A stretch of 64,000 bases of DNA, from contig JAZARR010000130.1 of the NCBI GenBank assembly GCA_037389465.1, positions 124,001 to 188,000 of the forward strand, read 5' to 3'. Positions 1 to 12,140 of the stretch are shown here, piece by piece (position 1 is the stretch's first letter; every line of letters starts with the position of its first letter). The notes beneath the pieces were generated by a model. That model was not told where the DNA came from, did no database searches, and saw only the letters and a list, made by a program, of their open reading frames with translations. The translations under genes and the position numbers were made by a program. The stretch comes from Baylisascaris procyonis (taxonomy: Eukaryota > Nematoda > Chromadorea > Rhabditida > Ascarididae).

Positions 1-620
1 AAGCTTCTTACAGATTTTCCTCTAGAATGTTCTGCGAAGGGCAGCGAAGCTGCGATCGTGGTTACGCGAGCGGCCTCAACTCGGTTCCAAATTTTGCCGA
101 TGCGGCGAAGCCGCGAGGTTAGCTTTGAAAGTTTCTTACAGATTTTTCTAATCCTGCGAAGCAACCGGGTTCGTTTGTGGTGATTTCGATGTTGCATCGA
201 CGTACTTAATTCCCTACATTCTCCATCTCTGTCTAATATTCTGCAAAGCAGGCAAGGTCTTGGAGCAGCGAAGCTGCGATCTGGCTTTCGATATTCCGCC
301 TGCGCTAAAATATTATTCATTCCCTAAGTTATGTATTTCGAGGAACGTTCTAAGTGTTTAAATTTCTCTTCATTTTTTTGAGAAACCCTTTCATCTCTTT
401 CCTAGTGTCACTATCGTGTGAGAGGGACGCACAGACAGACAATCAAAGAAGGAGAGGCTATGATCGCGCCAACTCGACTCATTACCCGTCCTTACATGCA
501 ATAAATAAAGTTTCATGGACTAAATTGAATTAGAGAAGTAATGTAATATAAAGTAATAGAAAAAAGACATAAAGTAATAAAACAAAGAGTTAATGTAATA
601 CGCTAGTCTACTATATATAG
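1..620 (-). repeat. R repeat, partial unit, module A, reverse orientation
   Basis: This is the hairpin-rich A module read backwards, cut by the window edge. It carries reverse copies of the GCAGCTTCGCTGC and GCGGCTTCGCCGC hairpins. By eye it matches the reverse complement of about 15350-15970 almost base for base, including the CATGCAATAAATAAAGTTTCATGG region near 495-515. No open reading frame here has family features, so I treat it as non-coding. Confidence 0.85.
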
Positions 621-2575
621 AACATCACTAAATTATTTTCACATGTCGCGCGATAACTTTCGATAAAATTTAAATTCTTCTTTTATTTTTTTTCCATCCT
701 CTTCGCTTCATCAAACTACAAGTCGAGTTCGTTCATGAATGAAATTGGATTTTAAATTTTCCTTAAATTTGAAAAATACTGAAATTTCATAGTTAACGCT
801 GAAATGTTATACCTTCTTTCAGATTTATTCGTTTTTTCCAATTCTTTTTTATTCTACTCCCTCTAGCATTTGTGACTCGCCGGCTGGGTCCAGGTTTGGA
901 AAAGTAACTCTGGATAGTGAAATAAACCCCGTGAAACTACCATTCCCACTGAAATGAAATTTCAATCTCCAATAACTCGAGTTTGAATAGGTCAATTTTT
1001 TTCAAACTTTCAGGGCCTTTGGAGACTTCATACTGGAAGTAGATTTTACTCTTACTACTTAATTTTAACTTACTTTCGAAAAGCTATTCGGTGGGGATGG
1101 GGCCGGTTTCGGGTTGTGTTATAGATCGAGATTGAATCGGCGGATTCTCTCATGCATGTACTCATTCGATAAACACTCGAAAGTATGAACAAGGGTAGTC
1201 CAATTTATTAAATTGAAAGTAATTTCACCGTGTTGTGGTACTTGCAATATGCAGTTGCCACTCTTAACTATGGGGCCTAAAATTGCGGGGCCGCTTTCTC
1301 GGCGCTCGGTGATCGTAGAGAGTTGAAAATATCTCCACTGAGCTTGAAATAACAAATAGTATCCGCAATTTATTACATGACCCAAAATGGTACCTACCCC
1401 CTACCCAAATCGTTAGACCAGAATTCCCAAAATCACGATTTTGCCGTTTAGACGGCCCCGTATCTCCGCGCGGGTTGAAGTTGGCACAACGGGATTTCGA
1501 TGTTTGATGAGAACTCGGCGAGCATATTTGAATGGAAGTTGAAAATTTCAAATTTCTTCAAAATTCACCGAGTTGTGGAACCCGCAAAATCGCGTTTTTC
1601 CGATGCTGAGGGGACCCCCTCACGATATTTTTAGAAAATTTTTTTGGCCCTGATTTCATTCATGCTTGCATCAAATGAAAGGTCTTAATGAATGAGTTTC
1701 GATGATACGAAAAGTTTTAAATTTTTTTGAAAATTTCGAACACTTAGAAGCCTTTAAATTTGAGAAAAGTTGAAAATTAAGTAAGCTGTAAGTGAGTTAG
1801 AATTGCATCAATTTTTATCGAGTTTAATTTATTGGATTCAGAATTAAATTCTCTTTTAGACGGTACTGAAATTTTTCTGAAATTTTAAATCTTGTAATTA
1901 TTCTGGGATTCCATTTTTCAGTATCAACGGATTTTTTTGATTTTTTTTTGCAAAACGTGCAGCTCCTCACAGCGATCACCGCTATGTACTATTTAGTAGT
2001 ATTTTTTCAATCACTTACCTAATTAAAGCCCTTTAAAATTTTGAAGGTAAACTTTTTTGTTAGCCATATTTTTTCTAATTTTTTTCTTCCATACATACTA
2101 GATATCACCAATACACACGATTTGAGCAAAAAATTGCTCGCTTTTCGGATAGATTATGTTTTTGATTGCTTTAGTCTTCTGCTTAGCTCAATCGCGTTGA
2201 GAATAGATACATTTGAAAGCGTACAATGAGACCGTTAAAATGATGGTTTCACCTTTTCGAAATTCGCACAATGAGCGGAGAAACAGGAGTGTTTAAATTT
2301 TTTAAACTGGCTCGCTCTGTTTTTCGAATTAAGCATAAGCAAATATTAGCGATCATTAGTGGCTTGCGGTTGCCGCTAATTTGCCACAGGAGCCCTTTCA
2401 CATCGCTTAACTATTGATTACGGTAGTTTACGGTGTCTCGCGATAGACGCCAAGCGCAGAGGTCACATCCCTTGCTCTCTCATTTTTTAATTGCTGGCTC
2501 ATAGGTTTGCTTACATTGCCATGTATTCTACCGAATAATTCGGAAGATCACTTCGGAACCTCACGTCTATTCTAT
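621..2575 (-). repeat. R repeat unit lacking modules A and B, reverse orientation
   Basis: Read backwards, the order is C, D, E, F, G. The unit ends at 2560-2580, where module C (ending CCTCACGTCT on the plus strand) joins directly to another G module (ATTATATATAGAACATCAC). The 1.2-1.3 kb of A plus B normally found between G and C is missing. This makes a unit of about 1.95 kb, against 3.2-4.6 kb elsewhere. The opposite arm has no counterpart of this extra partial unit at the same place. Confidence 0.8.
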
Positions 2576-5500
2576 TATATATAGAACATCACTAAATTAT
2601 TTTCACATGTCGCGCGATAACTTTCGATAAAATTTAAATTTTTCTTTTATTTTTTTTCCATCCTCTTCGTTCCATCAAATTACAGCTCGAGTTCGTTCAT
2701 GAATGAAATTGGATTTTTAATTATCCTTAAATTTCAAAAACACTGGAATTTCATAGTTAACACTGAAATGTTATATCTTCTCTCAGATTTATTCGTTTTT
2801 TCTAATTCTTGTTCTATTCTACTCCTTCTAGCATTTGTGACCCGCTGGGGTGGATCCCGGTTTGCAAAAGTAACGGGGGAGAGTGAAATAAACCCCGTGA
2901 AAATACCATTCCCACTGAAATGAAAATTCAATCTCGAAGTACTCGAGTTTGAATAAATCGATTTTTTTCAAACTTTCAGGGCCTTTGGAGACTTCATATT
3001 GAAAGTGGATTTTACTCTACTACTTAATTTTAACTTACTTTCGAAAAGTTATTCGGTGGGGAGTGGGCCGGTTTGGGGGTTGTTATAGATCGAGAGTGAA
3101 TCGGCGGATTTTCGCATACATGTACTTATTCCGTAGACAATCGAAAGCTATGAACAGGGGTAGTCCAATTTGTTAAGTTGAAAGTAATTTCACCGTGTTG
3201 TGATACTTGCAATAGGCAAATATCACTCTTAACTACGGGGCCTAAAATTGCGGGGCCGCTTTCTCGGCACTCTTTGATCGTAGAGGGTTGAAAGTAGCTC
3301 CACTGAGCTTGCAATAACGAATAGTATACGAAAATATACCATATGACCCGAAATGTTACCCACCCTCCTACCTAAATCGTTCCACCAGAGTTCCCAAAAT
3401 CACGATTTTGCCGCTTTCGATGGCCCCGTATCTGAGCGCGGGTTGAAGCTGGCACAACGGGGCTTTTGATGTTTGATGGGAACTCATCGAGCTTACTTGA
3501 ACGGAAGTTGAAAATTTCAAATTCCTTCAAAATTCACCGTGTTGTGGAACCCGCAAAATCGCGTTCTTCTGATGCTATGGGGACCCTCTTACGATATTTT
3601 TAGAAAAATTTTTTGGCCCCGATTTCATTCATCCTTATACTAAATGAAAGGTCTTAATGAGTGAGTTTGGATGATATGAAAAGTTTTAAAATTTTTTCAA
3701 AATTTGAAACACTTGGAAGCCTCTAAATTTGAGAATAGTTGAAAGTTAAGTAAGCTGTAATTGAGTTAGAATTGCATCAATTTTTAGCGAGTTTAGTTTA
3801 TTGCATTCAGAATTGAATTCCCTTTTATATGGTATAAAAATTTTTTTTAAATTCTCCATACTGAAATTTTTTGGAAATTTCATTTTTCAGTATTAACGGA
3901 TTTTTTAAATTTTTTTTTGCAAAAAGTGCAATTCCTCTCAGGAATCACTGCTATATACTATTTAGTAGTATTATTTCAATTACTCACTTACTTATAGCCC
4001 TTCAAAGTTTCAAATGTAAACTTTTTTGTTAGCCATATTTTTTCTAGTTTTTTTTTCTTCTATACAACTCACATATCAGTAGCACACACGATTTGAGCAA
4101 AAAATTGCTCACTTTTCGGATGGAATATATTTTTGATTGCTTTAGTCTTCTGCTTAGCTCAATCACGAAGGGAACGGACACATATGAAAGGTTACGACGA
4201 GAGCGTTAAAATGATGCACTCACCTTTCCGAAATTCCCACAATGAGCAGAGAAACAGCAGTGTTTCAATATTTTAAGCTGAGTCTCCCTCTTTTTCGAAT
4301 TAAGTGTAAGCGAATATTAGCGATCATTAGTGGCTCGTGGTTGCCTCAAATATGCCACAGGAGTGTTTTCGCGCGCTTAACTATAGATTACGGTAGCTTA
4401 TCGTGTCTCGTGAGAGACGCCAACTCGTAAGGTCACGTTCTTTGCTCTCTCATTTTTTCCTGGCTCAAAGGTTTGCTTTCTTTGCCGTGTATTCTACCGA
4501 ATAATTCGGTAGATCACGTCGGAACCTCACGTCTGTTTATGGTGTCTCGCGATAGACGCCGTAAACAGCAAATGCCGAATGGCCGCATTACATATTTCCG
4601 CTGAGTTATGTTATCATCGTTTAAGAAAAGTAATCAGATCTTCACTTCTGTATTTCAGTTTTCTATGCATGAAAACTGAAGAGATATCTTAAATCCCTTC
4701 ATGGGAATGATGAAGTCAGTATGCAATAATTGTTTATCGAACGGTTCTTTGGCCGAACTCCGGCGCTTCCATTTTGCGCTTTATGATCCCCTCAAGCTGT
4801 TTATGGCCTCTCGCGATGGATCGAAGGAGCTAAGTTCACGCCCTCCTCATGTTTATCCACCTGTCACTGTTATCCCATCTTACCTCCAATAGATTGTTGC
4901 TTTTACATTATTGAACGCTTCTTTTGATTCTTTTAAATGCTTCAATTCGTGTAATAATTTTCGTTGAAGCGGCGAAGCCGACCCTCAAAATCTGCTTTCA
5001 GTCGTTCGCGAAAAATATTAAGCGAAACAGCATAGCTGTTGGAGCAGCGAAGCTGCGATTTTGCTTCTGCGAAGCGGCGAAGCCGCCAAATTCGTTCTCT
5101 TTGCAATAAGCTGCTGAACCGTGTCGCTCTCGATATTCCGCCTGCGTTAAGCGGCAGAGCCGCGAGGTTAGCTTTGAATGTTTCTTATAGGTTTTCCTCT
5201 GGAATGTTCTGCGAAGAGCAGCGAAGTGCGATCGTGGTTCCGCGAAGCGACCTCAACTCGGTCCCAGATTTCGCCGAAGCGGCGACGCCGCGAGGCTAGC
5301 TTCGAAAGTTTCTTACAGATTTTTCTAATTCTGCGAAGCAGCCGGGCTCGTCTATGGTGATTTCGATGCTTCATCGGCGTAATTAATTCCCGACGTTCTT
5401 CATATCTCCCTGATATTCTGCAAAGCAGGCAAGTTTTTGGAGCAGCGAAGCTGCGATCTCACTTTGGATATTCTGCCTGCGTTAAAATTTATTCATTCTC

Positions 5501-5872
5501 GACGTTACAGATTTCGAGGAAATTCGAAGGTATTTAATTTCTTTGCTATCATTTTCAAGAATCCCTTCATCTCTTTCATCATGTTACTGGCGTATGTGAG
5601 GGACGCCTAGCGAGAGAATCAGAGAAAGGGAGGCTGGCATCGCGCCGTGTCATCATGCACTCCTACCCATAATAATTCTTCACGAACTAAATTGAATTAA
5701 AAGAGTAAAGTAATGTGAAGTAATAAGAAAAAAGATATAAAATAATAAAAAAAAAGAGTTAATGTAATACGCTAGTCTATTACATATAGAACATCACTAA
5801 ATTATTTTCACATGTCGCGCAATAACTTTCGATAAAATTTAAATTTTCCTTTTCTTTCATTCTCTTCGTTTC
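2576..5872 (-). repeat. R repeat, full unit in reverse orientation (inverted arm)
   Basis: This is a complete R unit read backwards: G near 2580, F, E near 3530, D, C near 4540, B at 4700-4900, A at 4940-5560 and G again near 5780. It is the reverse complement of about 12060-15361, and scattered comparisons show only occasional single-base differences. The arm stops abruptly at 5872, within the part of G/F that reads CTCTTCGTTTCG, where gypsy sequence begins. Short open frames inside it translate the hairpins and resemble no protein family. Confidence 0.9.
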
Positions 5873-6245
5873 GGTGGTGGTACGCAGACATGGCCGTGTC
5901 ACCTACGACGTTTTTATGGGGTCAGAAGTTTGGACGCGTCATGTTAACCAACTTCGCCGACGGAGCACTAAGCAGGATGACTCGCCAACAGATGCAATAC
6001 TCACCGCGCTACTGGACGATTTCGAGGCTCGTTCAATCCCGTCAGCCATCCAAGTCACACCAGTGGACTCGCCATTCGTACAGCAATGGGCACAGCCACA
6101 ACAGAACGACGACGGTCAACAGCCAGCTCAGGCTCCAGTGGAACTGGAGCCTGAGCTGAGGCCCCCCATAACGTTTCAGCCCCGAAGATCAACGCAGAAC
6201 ATACCATGGCCCGACGGATCGTGCACGCAGGCGGACAGATCGTAG
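5873..6245 (+). pseudogene. Ty3/gypsy integrase C-terminal end, 5'-truncated
   Basis: The open frame starts abruptly at the junction with the inverted repeat. It encodes the last part of a gypsy Pol protein. A stretch with G-R-V-T-Y and then S-E-V-W-T-R-H-V-N-Q-L-R within the first 30 residues is the typical end of the integrase GPY/F region, where integrase contacts DNA and host chromatin. It is followed by a low-complexity Pro/Gln/Glu tail with an R-R-S-T-Q-N motif, common at the ends of such polyproteins. Protease, RT, RNase H and the catalytic integrase core are absent. A polypurine tract and LTR follow at once, which supports the reading. It differs in sequence from the gypsy element at the right end of the window. 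Confidence 0.8.
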
Positions 6246-6267
6246 ACACAGACGGACGAATCGACTT

Positions 6268-6278
6268 CAGCGGGGAGA
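6268..6278 (+). promoter_or_regulatory. Polypurine tract before the gypsy LTR
   Basis: The sequence CAGCGGGGAGA directly precedes the TG that opens the LTR. This is the expected place and composition for the RNase H-resistant primer of plus-strand DNA synthesis. Confidence 0.7.
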
Positions 6279-6279
6279 T

Positions 6280-6458
6280 GTTGGGTATGGCGCCGAAGAG
6301 CCAACCCAAGATATCCGATCGTGATGAAACATCGTAGTAGTCGTTTTGCACTTCTTTGTGTGTGTGACGTTGGGTATGGCACAGAAGAGCCAACCCAAGA
6401 TATCCCATTGTGATGAAACAGTGTAGTAATCGCTTTGCACTTTTAAGTGGCGAATCAT
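6280..6458 (+). repeat. 89 bp tandem duplication inside the gypsy LTR U3
   Basis: GTTGGGTATGGC starts at 6280 and again at 6369. Each copy continues with GAAGAGCCAACCCAAGATAT and a similar TCGTTTTGCACTT or TCGCTTTGCACTT tail. The two copies have diverged by several substitutions. Duplicated U3 segments often act as enhancer repeats, but that role is inference here. Confidence 0.8.
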
Positions 6459-6537
6459 CACAATTTCACATGAACTTGTTGAGTGGCCTTACATAATGCC
6501 GTTGTCTGTCTTTGTGCCTTTGACGGTACCTGAGGCC

Positions 6538-6545
6538 TATAAAAG
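6538..6545 (+). promoter_or_regulatory. TATA box of the gypsy LTR promoter
   Basis: TATAAAAG lies in the context GAGGCCTATAAAAGGCGGC, 260 bases into the LTR and about 130 bases before the AATAAA signal. This is the usual U3/R arrangement of an LTR promoter. Confidence 0.7.
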
Positions 6546-6673
6546 GCGGCTCTCAGCCCGTCAGATGCAGTCCTCTTCTGGTGTACGTCACGCTCTCCCG
6601 TCAGTGTTCATCTCTATCGTCTCAGCCTTCCTTTTCCTTTGCTTCATCTTGGAAGCCAGTTGTATATTTTCCC

Positions 6674-6679
6674 AATAAA
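6674..6679 (+). terminator. Polyadenylation signal of the gypsy LTR
   Basis: AATAAA in the context TTTTCCCAATAAAGTGC sits downstream of the TATA box within the LTR, as expected for the R region of a retrotransposon. Confidence 0.65.
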
Positions 6680-6760
6680 GTGCTTATACTAGCTCTGCCT
6701 GCCACTCGACCTACCTATCGTCGTCGCAGCCGACACAAAAACCGCAACCCAGATACAACA

Positions 6761-8690
6761 GCAGGCAAAGCTATGAGCCAGGAACGAAGAAATGAGAGAG
6801 CAAAGGATGTGTGACCTGAGGAGATGGCATCTATCGCGAGACACCATAAACTACCGTAATCAATAGTTAAGCGATGTGAAAGTGCTCCTGTGGCAAGTTA
6901 GCGGCAACCCCTAGCCACTAATGATCGCTAATATTTGCTTACGCTTAATTCGAAAAAGAGAGCGAGTCGGTTTAAAAAATTTAAACACTCCTGTTTCTCT
7001 GCTCATTGTGGGAATTTCGAAAAGGTGAAAGCGTCACTTTAACGGTCTCGTTGAAACCTTTCATAGCATCTATTCTCAGCGCGATTGAGCTAAGCAGAAG
7101 ACTAAAGCAATGAAAAAGATATTCTATCCGAAAAGGCAGCAATCTTTTGCTCAAATCGCTTGTATTGGTGATATGTAAGATGTACAGAAGAAAAAAATTA
7201 GAAAAAATATGGCTAACAAAAAAGTTTAGATTTAAAACTTTGAAGGGCTATAAGTAAGTAAGTAATTGAAAAAATACTACTGAATAGTATATAGCAGTGA
7301 TCGCTGTGAGGAATTGCACATTTTGCAAATACAATCAAAAAAATCCGTTAATACTGAAAAATGAAATTTCAAAAAAATTTCAGTATGGAGAATTTCAAAA
7401 AAATTTTGATACCATTTAAAGGAGAATTTAACTCTGAATCCAATAAACTAAACTTGATAAAAATTGATGCAATTCTAACTCACTTACAGCTTGCTTAATT
7501 TTCAACTTTTCTCAACTTTAAAGGCTTCTAAGTGTTTGAAGTTTTGAAAAAATTCAAAAACATTTCACATCATTGAAACTCACTCATTAGGATCCTCCAT
7601 TTGATACAAGGACGAATGAAATCGGGGCCAAAAATTTTTTCTAAAAATATGGTAAGAGGGTCCCCATAGCATCAGAAGAACGGGATTTTGCGGGTTCCAC
7701 AACTCGGTGAATTTTGAAGAAATTTGAAATTTTCAACTTCCATTCAAGTAAGCTCGCCGAGTTCTCATCAAAACATCAAAAGTGCCATTGTGCCAGCTTC
7801 AACCCGTGTTGAAATACGGGGTCGTCGAAAACGCCAAAATCGTGATCTTGGGAATTCCGGCGGAATGATTCGGGTAGAGGTGAGAGTACCATATTGGGTC
7901 ATGTGGTACATTTTCGGGTAATACTCGCCATTCCAAGGTCACTGGAGTTGTTTTCGACCCTCTACGATAACCGAGTGCCGAGAAAGCGGCCCGCAATTTC
8001 AGGCCCCATAGTTAAGAGGTGTAATTCCATATTGCAGGTACCACAACACGGTGAAATTACTTTTAATTCGGTAACTTGCACTACCTGTGTTGATAGTTTT
8101 TGATTGTCTATCGAATGAGCATATGTATGCCAAAATCCCCCGACTCATTCTCGGCCTATAATACCCCCTGAAACCCGCCCCTTCCCCAACTAATAACTTT
8201 TCAGGAGTATAAAATTAAGTACTAAGAGTAAAATCCACTTCCAATATTAAGTCTCCAAAGGTCCTGAAATACTGAGAGAAATTGATTCATTCAAACTCGA
8301 GTTATTCGAGATTGAAGTTTCATTTCAGTGGGAATGGTACCTTCACGGAGTTTATTTCACTATCCCCCGTTACTTTTGTAAACCGGGACCCCCCAGCCCG
8401 GCGAATCACAAATGAAAAAAGAATCGAGTTAAAAAAGAATTAGGAAAAACGAATAAATCTGAAAGTAGATATAACATTTCAGTGTTAACTATGAAATTTC
8501 ATTATTTTTGAAATTTAAGAAAATTTAAAACTCGAAACATATCCAGAAACTATAGGTGGGTGAAGATCATGAATACCGAAAGATTAAAAAAAGAAATCAA
8601 AAAAATTTCAATTTTAACGAAAGATATCGTGGGAAATGACAAAATAAGTTAGTGATATAGACTAGCGTATATATATAATAGTATATATAA
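6761..8690 (+). repeat. R repeat, partial unit (modules C to G), forward
   Basis: R sequence resumes in module C directly after the gypsy LTR and runs through D (near 7200), E (near 7690), F (8140-8560) and G (8640-8700). Its F/G part belongs to a different subfamily from the inverted arm (AACATATCCAGAAACTATAGG instead of the CATGAACGAACTCGAC type). G carries an expanded TA-rich tract with GACTAGCGTAT present twice. Two stretches, about 7520-7785 and 8235-8640, are nearly identical to 17595-17860 and 18313-18720. Confidence 0.88.
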
Positions 8691-11600
8691 TAGACTAGCG
8701 TATTATATTGACTCTTTTTTATTACTTTCTATTTTTTCTATTACTTCAGATTACCTTACTCTTTTAATTCAATTCAATTCATGAAAATCGAATTATTATG
8801 AGTAGGGGTGCGTGATGAGATCTCATGATGCCAGCCTCCCTTTCTCTGATTCTCTCGCTAGGCGTCCCTCTCACACGCGAGTGACATGATGAGAGAGATG
8901 AGGGGATTCTTGAAAATAATAGCAGAGAAATTAAACACCTATGAATTTCCTCGAGATCTGTAACGTCGAGAATGAGTAAATTTTAACGCAGGCACAATAT
9001 CCAAAGTGAGATCGCAGCTTAGCTGCTCTAAAACCTTGCCTGCTTTGCAGAATATTGGACAGAGATGAAGAAGGTAGGGAATTAATTACGTCGATGAAAC
9101 ATCGAAATCACCATAAACGAACCCGGCTGCTTCGCAGCATTAGAAATATCTGCAAGAAACTTTCAAAGCTAACCTCGCGGCTTCGCCGCATCGGCAAAAT
9201 TTGGAACCGAGTTGAGGCCGCTCGCGTAACCACGATCGCAGCTTCGCTGCCCTTCGCAGAACATTCTAGAGGAAAATCTGTAAGAAGCTTTCAAAGCTAA
9301 CCTCGTGGATTCGCCGTATTGATGAAAATCGATGAGATGAAAAATGAAAAAACTTCGATTGCCGAAGAAATATGCGAGGCGCCATCGCAGCTTTGCTGCT
9401 CCAACAGCTTCGCTATCTGCGATAGTATTCAACAGAACGCAGCTTCCCTTCTTTAACAGCGCGGTTGCTTCGCGGAATATTGCACGGAATTTCTTAAAGA
9501 AACTTTAAAATCCAACCTCGCGGCTTCGCCGCTTCTATGGAATCTCGAATCGAACTCAGCCTGCAACGTGAAACGAAACCGCAGCTTCACTGCTCCGCGA
9601 GCCCGACTGCTTCGGAGGATATTATAATAAAACGAGTTTGGCGACTTCGCCGCTTCGCAGAAGCAAAATCGCAGCTTCGCTGCTCCAACAGCTATGCTGT
9701 TTCGCCTAATGTTCCATACGAACGACAGAAAGCAGATTTCGAAACTAAACTGGCGGCTTTGCGGCTTCAACAGAATTCATTACACGAATACACGGATGGA
9801 TTCGAAGCATTAAAAAAAAAAATCAAAACGAGCGTTCAATAATGTATAGGCAACAATCGGTGAACGCAAGGTGGGATAACAGTGACTGGTGGATAAACAT
9901 GTAAAGGAGGGCGTGAATTTTGCTCCTTCGATCCATCGCGAGAAGCCATAAACGGCTTGAGGGGATCGTAAAGCGCAAAATGGAAGAACTGGTGTTCGTG
10001 CAAAGGAACCGTTCGAAAAAACAATTATGTTTACTGAGTTCTTCGTTCACATGAAGTGATTCAAAATATCGCTTCAGTTTTCTTGCATAGAAAACTCAAT
10101 TATGGAAATTAGACGATGATACCACAATTTAGCGGAACTACGGAATGTGACCATTCGGCGTTTATTGTTTACGGCGTCTATCGCGAGACACCATAAACTG
10201 TCGTGAGGTCCGAAGTGATCTACCGAATTATCCGGTGCAATACACGGCTATGCAAGCAAAGCTGTGAGCCAGGAGTGAAAGAAATCAAAGAGCAAAGGAT
10301 GTGACCTCTGCGCTTGGCGTCTATCGCGAGACACCATAAACTACCGTAGTCTATAGCTAAGCGACGCGAAAACACTCCTGTGGCATATTTGAGGCAGCCA
10401 CGAGCCACTAATGATCGCTAATATTTGCTTACGCTTAATTCGAAATAAATAGCGACTCAGCTGAAAAAATTTAAACACTCACGTAACGCCGCTCGTTGTG
10501 GGAATTTCGAAAAGATGAAACCATCATTTTAACGCTCTCGTTGTAAGCTTTCATATGCATCTATTCCGAACCAGATTGAGCTAGGCAGAAGACTAAAGCA
10601 ATCAGAAAGATATTCCATCCGAAAAGTAAGCAACTTTTTCGTCAAATCGTATGTGTTGGTGATATCTGATATGTATACAAGAAAAAAATTAGAAGAAATA
10701 TGGCTAAGAAAAAAGTTCACATTTAAAACTTTGAACGGCTATAAGTGAGTAAATAATTGAAAAAATTGGACTAAATTTTATTTAGAAGTGATCGCTGTGA
10801 GGAGCGTCACATTTTGCAAAAAATATCAAAAAATCCTTTGATACTGAAAAATGAAATTTCAAAAAAATTTCAGCATTTAAAATTTCAGAAAAATTTTAGT
10901 ACCATCTAAAGGAGAATTTAGTTCTGAATCCAATGAATTAAACTCGATAAAAATTGATGCAATTCTAGCTCACTTCCAGCCTACTTAATTTTCAACTTTT
11001 CTCAACTTTAATGGCTTCTAAGCGTTTGAAATCTTCAAAAATTTCAAAACTTTTCATATCATCGAAACTCACTCACTAAGATCTTCCATTTGATGTAACA
11101 ATGAATGAAACAGGGGCCAAAAAATTTTTCTAAAAATATCGTAAGGAGGTCCCATCAGCACCGGAAAAACGCGATTTTGCGGGTTCCACAACACGGTGAA
11201 TTTTGAAGAAATTTGAAATTTTCAAGTTCCATTCAGGTAAGCTCGCAGAGTTCTCACCAAACATCAAAAGCCCCGTTGTGCCAACTTCAACCCGCGCCGA
11301 GATGCGGGGTCGCCGAAAACGGCAAAATCGTGATTTTGGGAATTCTGGTGGAACGATTCGTGTAGGGGGGGTGAGTACCATTTTGGGTCATGCGATATGT
11401 TTTCGGGTATTATTCGTTATTGCATGCTCAGTGGAGTTATTTTCAATTCTCTACGATCACCGAATGCCGAGAAAGCGGCCCCCCATTTTTAGGTCAAATA
11501 GTTAAGAGGGGTAATGGCATACTTCAAGTACCACAACACGGTGAAATTACTTTTAATTCGGTAAATCGCACTAACCATGTTAATAGCATTTGATTGTCCA

Positions 11601-12140
11601 TCGAATGAGAAAATCTGCCGATTCATTCTCGATCTACGACACCCCCCCAAACCGGCCCCCTCCCCACCGGATAACTTAGGAAAGGTAAGCTAAAATTAAG
11701 TAGTAAGAGTAAAATCCACTTCCAATATTGAGTCTCCAAAGGCCCTGAAAGTTTGAAAAAAATCGACTCACTCAAACTCGAGTTATTCGAGATTGAAGTT
11801 TCATTTCAGTGGGAATGGTACCTTCACGGGGTTTATTTCACTATCACCCGTCACTTTTATAAACCGGGACCCATGCCAGCGAGTCACAAATGAAAAAAAG
11901 AATAGACTAAAAAAAGAACTAGAAAAAACGAATAAATCTGAATGAAGATATAACATTTCAGTGTTAACTATGAAATTTCAGCATTTTTGAAATTTAAGGA
12001 AAATTAGAAATCCAATTTCATTCATGAACGAACTCGACCTGTAATTTGACGAAACGAAGAGAATGAAAAAAAAAGAAAAATTTAAATTTTATCGAAAGTT
12101 ATTGCGCGACATGTGAAAATAATTTAGTGATGTTCTATAT
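8691..12140 (+). repeat. R repeat, full forward unit of about 3.45 kb
   Basis: Order: A (8980-9790), B (9830-10010), C (10170-10400), D (10690-10900), E (near 11170), F (11640-12040), G (near 12120). Module A is only about 0.8 kb, against about 2 kb in the 4.63 kb array. It contains hairpins such as GCAGCTTCGCTGC at 9238-9250 and 9671-9683. The A segment at 9040-9480 is nearly identical to 15720-16140. The open frames of 60-105 codons run across hairpins in several frames and strands at once and look non-coding. Confidence 0.88.
10174..10341 (+). repeat. Module C direct-repeat pair (representative copy)
   Basis: A 25 bp sequence beginning GCGTCTATCGCGAGACACC and ending CATAAAC occurs at 10174-10198 and again at 10317-10341, 143 bp apart. 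The pair recurs in most units, for example near 13376/13518, 16795/16938, 30600/30748 and 35226/35370. A weaker third copy (TCGCGAGAGGCCATAAAC type) lies in module B. A conserved palindrome lies between the pair. Confidence 0.75.

Larger units (their letters stand above)
6279..6760 (+). mobile_element. 3' LTR of a Ty3/gypsy element
   Basis: The LTR starts TGTTGGGTATGG and ends CAGATACAACA, so its ends form the short inverted repeat TGTTG/CAACA. The base after it (6761) is again R sequence (GCAGGCAAAGCTATGAGCC, compare GCAAGCAAAGCTATGAGCC in other units). That fixes the right boundary to within a base or two. It contains a TATA box and an AATAAA signal in the right order. No matching 5' LTR is in the window. 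The left part of the element was lost at the inversion breakpoint. Confidence 0.82.

Noticed and set aside
6268..6760. Complete gypsy element at the inversion point
   Set aside because: Only the integrase end, polypurine tract and one LTR are present; nothing matches a 5' LTR or the pol core to the left.
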